From positions 248,001 to 312,000 of the forward strand of contig CAVIJT010000002.1 of the NCBI GenBank assembly GCA_963643465.1: a DNA stretch of 64,000 bases. The letters run 5' to 3'. How positions within the stretch are numbered: the first letter of the stretch is position 1; every line of letters starts with the position of its first letter. Source of the DNA: CAG-411 sp963643465 (GTDB lineage Bacteria; Bacillota; Clostridia; Lachnospirales; Lachnospiraceae). Made by a program: the position numbers and the translations under genes. Below the pieces are notes generated by a model. That model did not search any database. It was not told where the DNA came from and was given only the letters and a program-made list of their open reading frames with translations. Below are positions 1 to 9,242 of the stretch, piece after piece.

Positions 1-700
1 TTACATGATGATATCCTAATTTTCTCTCTTTCTCCTTAATGTAGTTCTCTAATTCCTGCCATACGGTATATCCTTTTGGTAAAAACATTGGTAAACCTCT
101 TCCGATTAAGTCATCTACCATAAACAACTGCATGTCCTTACCAATCTTTCTGTGGTCACGCTCTTTTGCTTCCTCTAACAACTGTAAATGCTCTTCTAAC
201 TGTTCTGGAGTAGGGAAACATACTCCGTAAATTCTCTGAAGCACTTTGTTCTTGCTGTCGCCCTTCCAATATACTCCGGAATGCTTTACTAGCTTAAAAT
301 ATCTACAAAGTTTTACATTGTCCACATGAGGTCCTCTACACAAATCTGTAAAGTCTCCCTGGTCGTAACAAGTAATTTCTCCATCTTCCAAGTTTGAAAT
401 CAAATCTAATTTGTATTCGTCATCCTTAAACTGTTCCATTGCTTCAGCTTTAGAAAGCTCACGACGTATAATTTTCTTTCCACTCTTGCAGACTTTTTTC
501 ATCTCTTTCTCAATCTTCTGCAAATCTTCATCGCGGACTACATCTTCTCCTAAATCAATGTCATAATAAAAACCTTCTGAAACTACAGGTCCTACCCAAA
601 ACTTTGCCTGTGGATATAAATGCTTTACTGCCTGTGCCAATACATGGGCGCAAGAATGATTCAATGTTTTTAACGCTTCATCTTCCTTAAAATCTACCAT
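1..700 (-). CDS. thrS: Threonyl-tRNA synthetase, 5' part (cut by window edge)
   Basis: Cytoplasmic enzyme charging tRNA-Thr. The visible 233 residues carry the editing-domain signatures HSCAH near the N-terminus and CRGPH further on, and the frame is open to the window edge, ending in GYHHV, which leads into the catalytic core. The start at 700 is preceded by AAGGAGAG. The protein begins almost directly at the editing domain, so the N-terminal TGS domain usual in the family is absent; this looks genuine because the T-box leader lies directly upstream. Expression is probably set by that T-box. Confidence 0.95.
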   Translation of the reverse strand, partial: MVDFKEDEALKTLNHSCAHVLAQAVKHLYPQAKFWVGPVVSEGFYYDIDLGEDVVRDEDLQKIEKEMKKVCKSGKKIIRRELSKAEAMEQFKDDEYKLDLISNLEDGEITCYDQGDFTDLCRGPHVDNVKLCRYFKLVKHSGVYWKGDSKNKVLQRIYGVCFPTPEQLEEHLQLLEEAKERDHRKIGKDMQLFMVDDLIGRGLPMFLPKGYTVWQELENYIKEKERKLGYHHV

Positions 701-762
701 TTTTCTCTCTCCTTTTATAAGTATCACTTAGGTGTTTGCATACGCATAAACAACAGGTTTAG

Positions 763-1030
763 AAAAAAAGCACCCTCTACATATGCGTCTACACATATCT
801 AAGGGTGCTATTCTATGCACGGTTCCACCTTAATTTTTCTCTTCATTGACAGCCTGTAACGCAAGCAATGCGGTCATGTTTTGATATTCTCTCCCCACGA
901 CAGCTCAGGAATGGTTTTCCTATATACTTTCCATAAACAACTCCCACCAAATGTTGTTCTCTCTGCATGTTCCATATATGGTACTGTTTCCGTCATCGCC
1001 ACTCTTATTTGGGACAGCTTATTCGCCGTC
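763..1030 (-). promoter_or_regulatory. T-box leader of thrS (tRNA-Thr sensing riboswitch)
   Basis: The minus strand shows the conserved T-box sequence AAGGTGGAACCGTGC (831..817), which would pair in the antiterminator. It is followed by a terminator hairpin (809..770) and a run of U (769..763). Upstream are stem I features: an AGAGAG bulge, a GGTGGGA apical loop, and a candidate specifier codon ACC (915..913) in the context GGAAAACCATTCC, which matches threonine and hence thrS. The 5' limit is approximate. Confidence 0.9.
770..809 (-). terminator. Intrinsic terminator inside the thrS T-box
   Basis: On the minus strand AGCACCCTTAG pairs with GAGGGTGCT, followed by seven U. It is mutually exclusive with the antiterminator formed by the T-box sequence at 831..817. 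When uncharged tRNA-Thr is scarce, transcription should stop here before thrS. Confidence 0.85.
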
Positions 1031-1042
1031 ACACACTTTACA

Positions 1043-1071
1043 AACATACCATATTTTCTAAAAAAAATCAA
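1043..1071 (-). promoter_or_regulatory. Candidate promoter for thrS
   Basis: Minus strand TTGATT (1071..1066), 17-base spacer, TATGTT (1048..1043). It lies just upstream of the T-box stem I and just after the stop codon of the histidine kinase gene, with no room for a terminator between. Confidence 0.55.
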
Positions 1072-1097
1072 CCTGCTATATCATTTTTTCATTTTTA

Positions 1098-2138
1098 TTA
1101 TTTAGGCAAAACAATAGAAAAGCAATTTCCCGATTCTTTTACATGTAACCGCATATATCCTCCCTGCTTTTCCACAATCTCCTTTGCCAAATACAATCCA
1201 ACGCCAATTCCCTCTTTTTCCCGCTGCTGTTTTCCCCGATAAAATCGTTTAAACACCAGATGTCGCTCCTCTTTTACAATGGGTGCATTCGCGTCTTTTA
1301 CCATGATTTCCACAAACATTCCATAATTTTTCGTCTGCAATAGAATCGGATTTCCACTGGTCCCATATTTCACTGCATTATCCAATAAATTATATACCGC
1401 TTCACTGGTCCAGTTTGAATCATGACAAAGAACCACCTCTTCTTCCTGTTTATATACGATTTCCATATGCTTGCTTTTTGCCATTCCATATACACTTTTT
1501 AACGCCCGAAGCAATGTCTCTGAAAGATTTTGTTCCTGCACATGAAGTTTTATAAGCCCACTCTCCAATCTGGACATTTTTATAAGCCCCTCTGTTAAAA
1601 ACTGCAATTTGTCAATGGTAGCTTGCAAAATATTCATATATATCTCCCTGTCACTTTCAGACAAACTTTTGTCCTGTAACAATTCACCATACATTTTTAA
1701 ATTTGCAATCGGTGTCTTTAACTGGTGTGAAAGATCAGAAACTAACGTTTTTATTTTTTCATGCTCTTTTTTCTCCTGCTCTCTTTGCTGTTGTAAAATC
1801 CCAGACAAACGGAAAATTTTGCTTTGCAGTTTCGATGCCAAATTTTCTTTATTTTCCTCAAACACAGCACATTTTTCTACTCTCATCAGGTTATCCAGTG
1901 CCAAGTCTAATTGTAGTACCAATTCTCTGGTAAATGTTCGATTGATTTGATTTTGCACCGAAAGAAGCACACAGAACACACTACACCCTGCCATTATAAA
2001 TAAACTATATTCCACTTTTTTTGTCCCTGCATAAACAATGGCTGTCATTACTGCCATCCAACTCCAAGCGATCCAATTTAATTGTACACAACCACTCTTT
2101 CCACTGGTTTTGCTCATCACACTCTGCCCTTCTTCCAT
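1098..2138 (-). CDS. Membrane sensor histidine kinase
   Basis: Sensor of a two-component system; autophosphorylates and passes phosphate to the regulator encoded just upstream. Two membrane segments at about residues 22-37 and 43-61 with almost no external loop, then a dimerisation helix with H-box SDLSHQLKTP (His138), N-box YNLLDNAVKYG and G-box GIGVGLYLAKEIV. The near absence of an external sensor is typical of intramembrane-sensing kinases that read out an ABC transporter, which fits the operon. The start ATG overlaps the stop of the regulator gene (TAATG) and has GGAG just upstream; ATG at codon 8 is an alternative. Confidence 0.9.
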   Translation of the reverse strand: MEEGQSVMSKTSGKSGCVQLNWIAWSWMAVMTAIVYAGTKKVEYSLFIMAGCSVFCVLLSVQNQINRTFTRELVLQLDLALDNLMRVEKCAVFEENKENLASKLQSKIFRLSGILQQQREQEKKEHEKIKTLVSDLSHQLKTPIANLKMYGELLQDKSLSESDREIYMNILQATIDKLQFLTEGLIKMSRLESGLIKLHVQEQNLSETLLRALKSVYGMAKSKHMEIVYKQEEEVVLCHDSNWTSEAVYNLLDNAVKYGTSGNPILLQTKNYGMFVEIMVKDANAPIVKEERHLVFKRFYRGKQQREKEGIGVGLYLAKEIVEKQGGYMRLHVKESGNCFSIVLPK

Positions 2139-2809
2139 TATTCTCCAAATGTATATCCAATTCCAAAAACAGTCAGCACATAAATAGGATTCGCACTATC
2201 CGGTTCCAGTTTCTGTCGCAATCTTCGTATATGCACATTCAACGTATTATCATCCACAAACTTTGCATCACAATCCCATATTTTTTCTAATAACGTTTGT
2301 CTGGTAAGAACTTGTCCACGATTTTTAATGAGTAGTTCCAGCAATTTGTACTCGGTAACAGATAATTTAATGATTTCATCTTTTCTCTTTACACTACAAT
2401 TTGCAAAATCCACCTGCAATTCTTTATAAGTAAAACAGTCCTGCTGCCGCTTTCCACTCCTACGCAGTACCGCTTCAATCCGTTGCAATAGCACCCCGAT
2501 GGAAAATGGTTTTGCCACATAGTCATCTGCCCCTGCCAAAAATCCTTCTATCATTTCCCCTTCTGTATCTCTGGCAGTAAGAAAAATCACAGGTACATCA
2601 CTCTTTTTTCGCAACTTTTTGCAAAACACCAATCCATCCCCATCAGGTAAATTGCAGTCTAAAAGAATCAAATTCACATGTTCCAAAGATATTTGCTCCG
2701 CTTCTTTCAAAGTAGCCACGCAGACAGCTTCATATCCTTTCTTTTCTACCACATCACATATTCCTTTAGATAAATATTTGTCATCTTCAATGATTAGCAA
2801 CCGTTCCAT
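2138..2809 (-). CDS. OmpR-family response regulator
   Basis: DNA-binding regulator of 223 residues, partner of the downstream kinase. Receiver domain with acidic pocket (EDD at 8-10), phosphoacceptor Asp51 in LLDCNLPDGDG and the Lys of the KPF motif; the C-terminal winged helix spans about 125-220. AGGAG precedes the start. It lies one base after the permease gene and shares a base with the kinase gene, so ATPase, permease, regulator and kinase form one transcription unit. The target is probably this operon's own promoter (inference). Confidence 0.93.
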   Translation of the reverse strand: MERLLIIEDDKYLSKGICDVVEKKGYEAVCVATLKEAEQISLEHVNLILLDCNLPDGDGLVFCKKLRKKSDVPVIFLTARDTEGEMIEGFLAGADDYVAKPFSIGVLLQRIEAVLRRSGKRQQDCFTYKELQVDFANCSVKRKDEIIKLSVTEYKLLELLIKNRGQVLTRQTLLEKIWDCDAKFVDDNTLNVHIRRLRQKLEPDSANPIYVLTVFGIGYTFGE

Positions 2810-2810
2810 T

Positions 2811-5351
2811 TTATTCTCCTCTTCGTATCCGCTCTGTTATACTTTCCTTTGAAATCTTTTGATACACCAAAACAGGCACACAAAGGCATATGAGCCATAT
2901 GAGCAAAAGCAATCCAATTACAGTTTTATAGGGATAACAGAATACACCATAGTCGGCCACATACATCACGGATTTTGCTGCAACAAATACAATTCCACTT
3001 CCCAGAGTAAGTATCATAATACTTTCAATTCCTGCATAATACATACCTTCCAAAAGCAACATTTTTTTCACCTGTCTCTTAGTCATTCCTACACTTTCCA
3101 TCATTGCTAATTCTTGTTTTCTTCCATGCACATTTGTGAAAAATACTTGAATAAAGTTTACAATTCCTACTAACAAAAAGGCAAGACCAATCCCCTCTCC
3201 CAGTCGTTTCATAGTTGTGGTCGCAATTTTTACTTTTTGAAAATTTTCTGATTTTATTTTACTTTCAATTACAACACCACTTTCTCTGGCTAACTTCTTT
3301 ACTTCTGCAGTAATGTTTGACTCCTCTTTCTCATTGACACAGTCCATCCAAATACTGCTTACAATTGTTTCCTTGCTTAATTCATTCAACGCATCCTCAC
3401 ATACAAAAATGTGCATAGGCGCTCCAGCATTATAAAGCATATGCCACATACTTGCGTATTTTCCTGCATAATCTCCAGACATGCAAGCCCCAATCGTAAA
3501 TGTTTTACTTTTTCCTTCCTGATCTCGATTTATGGTAATTTGCTTTCCTTTTAAAGTAGCTGCCTGCTCTTCGGTATCTGTATATCCAATGACACAGACT
3601 TCTCCCCGTTCAAACGCCTCTAAATCCACAGGCTGCACCGCCTGCTTATTATAGCGTTTTATCACTTCTTTATCAACTGCTATTACCTGTGCATCATAAA
3701 TCCAGTTAGGGTCATTCCCTTCTTTGTATTGTTTCACCACGTTGGCTCTTTCCTCTTCTTTTGGAAAATCCTGCTCTAAAAAAGGCCAAAATAGATTCTC
3801 ATCAAAATCCAAACGACAATATACAAGTTTTTGAACACATACTTTTGAAATTCCCTGAACCTTTTTTAATTGCTCTGCCAAAGAAATGGCTCTAGCAGAG
3901 ATGCGTTTTTCCTCCTCTGTGATAACCTCCAAACTTTCTTTCTCATCCTCTTGGTCATAAGTAAGTAATGTATAGTCAAAAGCATTATATTCCGCCACGT
4001 AATTTTCAGGTTTTAATCCTCCTACAAAACTGTCAATCCCAAGATATACACCAATTCCAAGAAAAATAGAAAGAAACACTAACGCCGCTTTTTTCTTCTG
4101 TCGGAACACATTTCGAAATGCAAGTTTGTAAAGTTTTCCCCCATTGACAGAATCTTTTTGCACCTTACAACTTCCCTGTTCCTGAAATTTTTGAGCTGCA
4201 ATGGGTGAAATACTTGCTGCAAATTTTGCAGGCTTTCGAAAACTAATATATACGGTAATCCATATAAATAGAATGGTCCCAAGATAAATAAAAGGATCCC
4301 AGTAAATTGTATATGGCATAGCTCCATTCAGATTATCAAACATATCTAAGACAGACGGAACTACCCAAAAAGAACATACACTTCCTAACACCATTCCAAT
4401 TATGGTTCCTACTACGGACATAAATATGGCTTGCCTCATTACCATGTCCCAAATTTGCGAAGATGTCATACCAATTGTTTTTAGTAATCCATAATAACGA
4501 ATATCCTTTCCTATAGAAATCTGCATCACATTATAAATTAGAAAAAATCCACATAACATTAAAAGAACTGCTAATACTAACGTAATTATAATTGCAATTC
4601 CCTGATAAAAGCTTCCCTCTAAAACCTCCTCATAGAAAGTCCACCAATATTGCTCCCAGTCTGTAGGGGGAAGTTTCATCTTTGCCATCATGGCATACAT
4701 ATACCCATATGGGGCAGAAAAGCAGAGCATCCCATTTTTCTCCATCGTATATCCCTGTTTCTCACAATAGGCTTTGGATACCAATCCTCTAAAATCATAA
4801 GAACGATTTACATACTCCCAAAACCATCCACACAACGTAAAGGTTTCTGCCTTTCCATCCCTGAGAAATGTTACTTTATCCCCTATTTTTGCATCTTCCA
4901 TATGTAACTGTTTCATGGCATTCTTAGGCAACATAATTTCCATTTCTTTTTCTGGATAATGTCCTTCTATATCACTAATGGCAGGCTGTATATGCTTGGT
5001 AAATTCCTCTGTATCATAATAGACCAATTCCCCTTCCATTTCTTCCGATAAATCTGTCACTTCACCAGTTAATATCGTTATCCCCACTGCACGTACATTA
5101 ACCATTTCTTTTGCAGCTAAAACCTGTTCATTGGTTGGCCTTGTAAGTGTAGCCGTCTCTCTAGTACCATTTTGACGCACAAACATTGTAGTCATATTGT
5201 CACACATGGACAAACATACCGTCAAAATAGTAGTAATCAATACCGTTACTACTATGATGGCATTTCCAAGAATCAGATTTCTTATGCGGTTTTGTTTTCC
5301 TGTTTTTTTGGCAAGTTCCCTCACAATTTTTTTATTATTGTTTTCAAGCAT
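2811..5351 (-). CDS. FtsX-type ABC transporter permease, two-module form
   Basis: Integral membrane protein of 846 residues. Layout: membrane helix at about 25-50, a long external domain (50-248), three helices (about 251-275, 305-330, 355-372), then a second module with a helix at about 422-440, an external domain and three C-terminal helices. Each module has an FtsX coupling segment (YYGLLKTIGMTSSQ and ELAMMESVGMTKRQ). This duplicated 8-helix layout differs from the 10-helix BceB type. Its start overlaps the ATPase stop by 8 bases. Likely role: peptide or lipid export, mechanical signalling to the envelope, or antimicrobial peptide resistance; the substrate cannot be read from sequence. Confidence 0.9.
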   Translation of the reverse strand: MLENNNKKIVRELAKKTGKQNRIRNLILGNAIIVVTVLITTILTVCLSMCDNMTTMFVRQNGTRETATLTRPTNEQVLAAKEMVNVRAVGITILTGEVTDLSEEMEGELVYYDTEEFTKHIQPAISDIEGHYPEKEMEIMLPKNAMKQLHMEDAKIGDKVTFLRDGKAETFTLCGWFWEYVNRSYDFRGLVSKAYCEKQGYTMEKNGMLCFSAPYGYMYAMMAKMKLPPTDWEQYWWTFYEEVLEGSFYQGIAIIITLVLAVLLMLCGFFLIYNVMQISIGKDIRYYGLLKTIGMTSSQIWDMVMRQAIFMSVVGTIIGMVLGSVCSFWVVPSVLDMFDNLNGAMPYTIYWDPFIYLGTILFIWITVYISFRKPAKFAASISPIAAQKFQEQGSCKVQKDSVNGGKLYKLAFRNVFRQKKKAALVFLSIFLGIGVYLGIDSFVGGLKPENYVAEYNAFDYTLLTYDQEDEKESLEVITEEEKRISARAISLAEQLKKVQGISKVCVQKLVYCRLDFDENLFWPFLEQDFPKEEERANVVKQYKEGNDPNWIYDAQVIAVDKEVIKRYNKQAVQPVDLEAFERGEVCVIGYTDTEEQAATLKGKQITINRDQEGKSKTFTIGACMSGDYAGKYASMWHMLYNAGAPMHIFVCEDALNELSKETIVSSIWMDCVNEKEESNITAEVKKLARESGVVIESKIKSENFQKVKIATTTMKRLGEGIGLAFLLVGIVNFIQVFFTNVHGRKQELAMMESVGMTKRQVKKMLLLEGMYYAGIESIMILTLGSGIVFVAAKSVMYVADYGVFCYPYKTVIGLLLLIWLICLCVPVLVYQKISKESITERIRRGE

Positions 5352-6027
5352 GTATCTCCCCCGCTTTCACTCTTCCATCTTCTATGCGGATTATTTTATC
5401 TGCCATAAGAGCAATATCCTCATTATGCGTAATCATCACCATTGTCTGATGAAATTCTCTACTTGTCAGTTTCAGCAAAGAAATGACATCCATACTTGTT
5501 CTGCTGTCTAGATTTCCTGTAGGTTCATCTGCCAAAAGAATTGCAGGCTTTCCTGCCAATGCCCTAGCAATTGCCACACGCTGTTGTTGTCCACCGGATA
5601 ATTGATTTGGCATCACATATTTTTTCTCTTCAATGCCAAGTCGCTGAATAATTTGATCCACAAATTCCTGATCAATTACTGTACCATCTAATTGCATAGG
5701 AAGTACAATGTTTTCATACACATTAAGAATCGGAATCAGATTATAACTTTGAAACACAAATCCTATATTTCTTCTTCTGAAAATAGTAAGTTCCTCCTCA
5801 TTCATAGAAAACAAATTTTTCCCATTTACTGTAACCACTCCGCCAGTTGGATAATCCAAACCTCCAAGCATATGCAATAACGTGGACTTTCCACTTCCTG
5901 AAGTTCCTACCACTGCCACGAATTCTCCTTCTTCTACACTCATAGAAACTCCATCTAATGCCTTGACCTGATTTTCTCCATCTCCATAAATCTTACACAA
6001 CTCTTTTGTTTCTACTATAGTTGCCAT
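5344..6027 (-). CDS. ABC transporter ATPase (MacB/LolD-like)
   Basis: Cytoplasmic ATPase of 227 residues that powers the adjacent FtsX-type permease. Walker A GTSGSGKST (41-49), Q-loop VFQSYN, signature LSGGQQQR (143-150), Walker B ILLADEP (163-169) and the switch His in MITHNED. First gene of the four-gene operon; AGGAAAAAGG lies directly before ATG. ATPases of this class work with permeases having large external domains and often serve in peptide detoxification, in keeping with the two-component genes in the same operon. Confidence 0.95.
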   Translation of the reverse strand: MATIVETKELCKIYGDGENQVKALDGVSMSVEEGEFVAVVGTSGSGKSTLLHMLGGLDYPTGGVVTVNGKNLFSMNEEELTIFRRRNIGFVFQSYNLIPILNVYENIVLPMQLDGTVIDQEFVDQIIQRLGIEEKKYVMPNQLSGGQQQRVAIARALAGKPAILLADEPTGNLDSRTSMDVISLLKLTSREFHQTMVMITHNEDIALMADKIIRIEDGRVKAGEIHA

Positions 6028-6150
6028 CCTTTTTCCTGCCTCTCTTTTCCAAGTAATATGTAGATAATTGCTTTACTTATACATATTCCTATCCATTTTA
6101 ACCCCTATATCTTACAATTTTCTTACTATTTTCATTTAAGTGTTATGTTT

Positions 6151-6181
6151 TTGACATCTTATTGCTACAAATACATATACT
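6151..6181 (+). promoter_or_regulatory. Candidate promoter for the LRR surface protein gene
   Basis: TTGACA (6151-6156) with TATACT (6176-6181), spacer 19; CATATA at spacer 17 is an alternative. A second TTGACA follows at about 6184. The divergent ABC operon must also have its promoter in 6028-6150, but no good match was seen there. Confidence 0.4.
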
Positions 6182-6302
6182 TTTTGACAATTCTCACTGC
6201 TATGATAATGCAAGGAATAAAAATTCCTAGTATCATTGTAGGACATACCTTTTGTCTTACATCATAGGATACTACAACAAGATTTTCAAGGAGGGTTATC
6301 AC

Positions 6303-7409
6303 ATGAAAAAACATAACAAAAAAATTGCATTACTTTTGGCTACCGCGTTGCTATTTTCCAACGCAAACCTAATGTCAAATGCAAACGCAAGCACAGAAGA
6401 AACCGGAAGCAATTCCATTTCTACGGTATCAGACGGAGCAATCACAGTAACTTCAACAGCAATAGCAACACTGATACCTGCAACAACTACTGGTGCAGTT
6501 ATTACTGCAACTCCTACCGCCACTGCTACTACATTGCCTAGCAATGAGCCTACAAAGAAACCAGATGGTACTTCTGAGCCAACTACAGTTCCAACTGTGG
6601 AACCAACCAATACGGTAACTGGTACTGCCATTCCTACCGCCACTGCTATTGTTACTTCTACTCCAAATACAACACAAACTCCGGAAGTTACACAGACACC
6701 AGAAACTACAACTGGTACAGCTGTTACAACACCACCTGCAGCTGAAACACCAACAGCAATTCCAACGGAAACACCAGAAATTACAACTGGTCCAAGTGTT
6801 ACCGTTACACCTTTGCCTATGTATCAGGCAGGTGAAACTTTTACCTACGGCAATTACACCTATTCCGTATCAAAAGCTCCAACCACTTCTACAAGCGGAG
6901 AAGTTACATTGAAAAAGGTTGCAAGCACTGCTGTTTCAAAAACAAGTCTAACTGTGGCATCTTCTATTAAAGTAAACGGCTATACTTATAAAGTAACGGC
7001 TATCGGAGATAGAGCATTCAGAAGTTGTACAAAATTAAGAACAGTAAATATTAAAGGAAACGTAGCTACCATCGGAGTAGGAGCATTCCGTGGTGTAACT
7101 ACATTGACACAAGTAAATCTACCAGCTTCACTGACTTTCATTAAGGCAAATGCCTTTTACGGATGTACCAGTCTTCGCCAGATTGTAATTCCTACAAATG
7201 TTAAAACAATCGGAAAAAAATCCTTCTATAATTGCTACTCCTTAAAAGCAATTTTAGTAAAGGGAAAAGCTCTTACTACAGTAAAAAAACAAGCATTTGG
7301 TAATATTAAATCCGGAAGTTACATGGTAGTTCTCTCTGGAAAGAAAGCTGCTTATTCTAAACTTGTAAAAGCATCTGGAGCTACCAAAATGATCTATTAT
7401 ACATACTAA
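6303..7409 (+). CDS. Secreted BspA-like leucine-rich-repeat protein
   Basis: Exported protein of 368 residues. A Lys-rich start and hydrophobic core ending in NASA-like residues form a signal peptide (about 1-30). A Thr/Pro/Ala-rich linker (about 35-175) follows, made of repeats such as PTATA, TPETTTG and ETPEITTG. The C-terminal 180 residues hold four or five BspA-type repeats of the form AFRSCTKLRTVNI and AFYGCTSLRQIVIP. No LPXTG motif is seen, so retention at the surface is unexplained. The start is at GGAGGG-TTATCAC-ATG; an upstream in-frame ATG at 6252 has no ribosome binding site. Likely role: adhesion or surface binding. Confidence 0.88.
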   Translation: MKKHNKKIALLLATALLFSNANLMSNANASTEETGSNSISTVSDGAITVTSTAIATLIPATTTGAVITATPTATATTLPSNEPTKKPDGTSEPTTVPTVEPTNTVTGTAIPTATAIVTSTPNTTQTPEVTQTPETTTGTAVTTPPAAETPTAIPTETPEITTGPSVTVTPLPMYQAGETFTYGNYTYSVSKAPTTSTSGEVTLKKVASTAVSKTSLTVASSIKVNGYTYKVTAIGDRAFRSCTKLRTVNIKGNVATIGVGAFRGVTTLTQVNLPASLTFIKANAFYGCTSLRQIVIPTNVKTIGKKSFYNCYSLKAILVKGKALTTVKKQAFGNIKSGSYMVVLSGKKAAYSKLVKASGATKMIYYTY

Positions 7410-7426
7410 TCATAATAGATTAATCT

Positions 7427-7550
7427 AGTAGGCTGACTCCTGCTCGCTTCGCTTACGAACATTCCGCACTACGTGCTCCATGTTCTTACGCCCAGCAAAT
7501 ACAATTTCATGCAAGCATGATTGTACTTGCCGGGCTTTTGCTACAAAAAA
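7427..7550. repeat. Dispersed intergenic repeat, copy A
   Basis: About 120 bases nearly identical to 37518-37636. It contains a long imperfect hairpin, GCCCAGCAAATACAAT opposite ATTGTACTTGCCGGGC, around a CATG-CAAG-CATG tip, and ends in CTTTTGCTACAAAAAAA next to a terminator. In this copy the hairpin is intact. Confidence 0.8.
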
Positions 7551-7551
7551 A

Positions 7552-7577
7552 AGTCTGTCGCAATTTTGCGGCAGACT
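7552..7577. terminator. Bidirectional terminator between LRR gene and flavodiiron gene
   Basis: AGTCTGTCGCAA pairs with TTGCGGCAGACT, flanked by A-run on the left and T-run on the right, so it can stop both converging transcripts. Confidence 0.85.
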
Positions 7578-7586
7578 TTTTCTTTT

Positions 7587-8744
7587 CTATTTTGTCAATG
7601 CGAAAACTAATTCATCCATCTGTGCCTCTGAACAGGAATTCAGCGTAGAGCGAATTGTCACTGTAGGTTCCAATATTGTAATGTCTTTCATATTTTCAAA
7701 CACAGCTTTCATCTGCTTTGCTGCCATAGGAGCCCAGCTACCATTTTCCATAAATCCAACGGTACGTTTTTGATAATTTTTTGATTTAAGATGTGCCAAA
7801 AAATCCTCCATACATGGGAACATACCCCCATCATAGGTAGAACATGCCACTACCAAACGGTCATAACGATACGCATCTTCAATTGCCTCTGCCATATCAT
7901 CTCTGGATAAATCCGCAAATGCAACTTTTTCTCCTTTTGCCTCCAGCTTTTCCACTAACTTTAGTGCAGCTTTTTTTGTGTTTCCATGAATGGATGCACA
8001 AGCTACCAAAATTCCTTTGTCCTCCGGTTCATAACTGCTCCATATGCGGTATTTATCTATATAGTAAGACAAATTTTCTTTTAGAATGGGGCCATGCAGC
8101 GGACAAATGGTTTGAATATCAAGGGCCCCTGCCTTTTTAAGCAAGGCCTGCACCTGTGTGCCATACTTTCCTACAATATTAAAATAATATCGTCTTGCCT
8201 CACATGCCCAATCTTCTTCTATGCTCAATGCTCCAAATTTTCCAAATCCATCTGCTGAAAACAATACTTTTTCTGTAGACTCATAGGCTACCATAACTTC
8301 TGGCCAATGAACCATTGGTGCCATTACAAATGTAAGATTATGTGTCCCAAGAGATAAGGTATCCCCCTCTTTCACAATAATTTGACGTTCTGATACATCC
8401 AAATCAAAAAATTGAGCCATCATTGGGAATGTTTTTGCATTTCCCACAATCTTCATAGTTGGATATAACTCTGCTACCTTTTGAATATTTGCTGCATGAT
8501 CTGGCTCCATGTGAGACACAATCAAATAATCTGGTGTACGTCCATCTAACGTCTCTCTCAAATTTGACAACCATTGTTCTGTTGCTCTTGCATCTACAGT
8601 ATCCATAATGGCGATTTTTTCATCTAAAATTACATATGAATTATAAGAAACCCCATTGGGAACTACATACTGACTTTCGAATAAATCAATATCTTTATCA
8701 TCCACTCCAATGTACTTAATATAATCTGATATTCTTGTGTTCAT
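7587..8744 (-). CDS. fprA: A-type flavoprotein (flavodiiron protein)
   Basis: Cytoplasmic protein of 385 residues that reduces oxygen to water (or NO to N2O) in anaerobes. The N-terminal metallo-beta-lactamase fold carries the diiron ligand motif HMEPDH (His78, Glu80, Asp82, His83) with later ligands HWPE and HGP. The C-terminal flavodoxin domain starts near 243 with an FMN-loop SIHGNTKK. Length and domain order match the family. It lies 17 bases after the thiamine-binding-like gene and is probably cotranscribed. Likely an oxidative or nitrosative stress defence; the electron donor is not in the window. Confidence 0.93.
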   Translation of the reverse strand: MNTRISDYIKYIGVDDKDIDLFESQYVVPNGVSYNSYVILDEKIAIMDTVDARATEQWLSNLRETLDGRTPDYLIVSHMEPDHAANIQKVAELYPTMKIVGNAKTFPMMAQFFDLDVSERQIIVKEGDTLSLGTHNLTFVMAPMVHWPEVMVAYESTEKVLFSADGFGKFGALSIEEDWACEARRYYFNIVGKYGTQVQALLKKAGALDIQTICPLHGPILKENLSYYIDKYRIWSSYEPEDKGILVACASIHGNTKKAALKLVEKLEAKGEKVAFADLSRDDMAEAIEDAYRYDRLVVACSTYDGGMFPCMEDFLAHLKSKNYQKRTVGFMENGSWAPMAAKQMKAVFENMKDITILEPTVTIRSTLNSCSEAQMDELVFALTK

Positions 8745-8761
8745 TGTTTACCTCCAACTTG

Positions 8762-9058
8762 TCATTCGTGATGTTTGGAAACTTTCTTTTCGATTGTCAA
8801 CACATCTCCCTCTGGCTTATATGCAATTTTTACATAAGTATTCATAGCAGGGCATCCAGCCTTTGCCGCAACCAATTGACAATTCTTTACAATTTCCATC
8901 AATTCCTCATATTCCCCTTCAATAGTAGTTTCAAAAGGTCCTACGGAATAGGTTAATCCAGTAGATTTTATGTAGGCAATAACCTCATCTACAATACGAA
9001 TTACCTCTTCATCATCTAATACAGTTGGCAACACCTGAATTGCTACACTTGCATTCAT
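8762..9058 (-). CDS. MTH1187/YkoF-like thiamine-binding family protein
   Basis: Small cytoplasmic protein of 98 residues with the ferredoxin-like fold signature of the Thiamine_BP family: a leading beta strand ASVAIQVLP and the conserved segment GPFETTIEGEYEELMEIV. Members bind thiamine or hydroxymethylpyrimidine; a function beside a flavodiiron protein is not obvious. AGGAGGAATTTGGG precedes the start. A nested inverted repeat (9081-9108) lies just upstream. No TPP riboswitch was seen. Confidence 0.82.
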   Translation of the reverse strand: MNASVAIQVLPTVLDDEEVIRIVDEVIAYIKSTGLTYSVGPFETTIEGEYEELMEIVKNCQLVAAKAGCPAMNTYVKIAYKPEGDVLTIEKKVSKHHE

Positions 9059-9080
9059 CCCAAATTCCTCCTATCCATTG

Positions 9081-9108
9081 TAGTAGACAACTGTTGTATT
9101 TTCTACTA
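9081..9108 (-). promoter_or_regulatory. Nested inverted repeat upstream of the thiamine-binding-like gene
   Basis: TAGTAGA (9081-9087) opposite TCTACTA (9102-9108), with ACAAC-T-GTTGT nested at 9087-9097. It sits 23-50 bases upstream of the start codon and could be an operator or a 5'UTR hairpin. Confidence 0.35.
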
Positions 9109-9188
9109 TGTTACATGCCTTCCCTAAGGATAACTTTTTTTATTCATTATAATCCCCAAACACCCTAAATACAAGTAAAAGAACAATC

Positions 9189-9230
9189 TAAAAAAGGAAG
9201 AATCCGCTAGATAAACCAACGAATTCTCCC
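9189..9230 (-). terminator. Terminator of the flavodoxin operon
   Basis: Minus strand GGGAGAATTCG pairs imperfectly with CGGATTCTTCC, followed by TTTTTT; it starts 13 bases after the flavodoxin stop. Confidence 0.75.
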
Positions 9231-9242
9231 TTTTGTATTTTT

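Noticed and set aside
874..1105. Open frames on both strands of 65-74 codons
   Set aside because: They lie entirely in the thrS T-box leader and its promoter, and have no family resemblance.
6299..6912. Long frames antisense to or shifted against the LRR protein
   Set aside because: Their low-complexity Val/Ser or Leu/Gln composition mirrors the Thr/Pro-rich linker repeats.
7480..7773. Plus-strand frame after the LRR gene
   Set aside because: It crosses the repeat and the bidirectional terminator and is antisense to the flavodiiron gene.
9059..9120. TPP riboswitch before the thiamine-binding-like gene
   Set aside because: The conserved CTGAGA and downstream THI-box elements are absent; only a short nested dyad is present.
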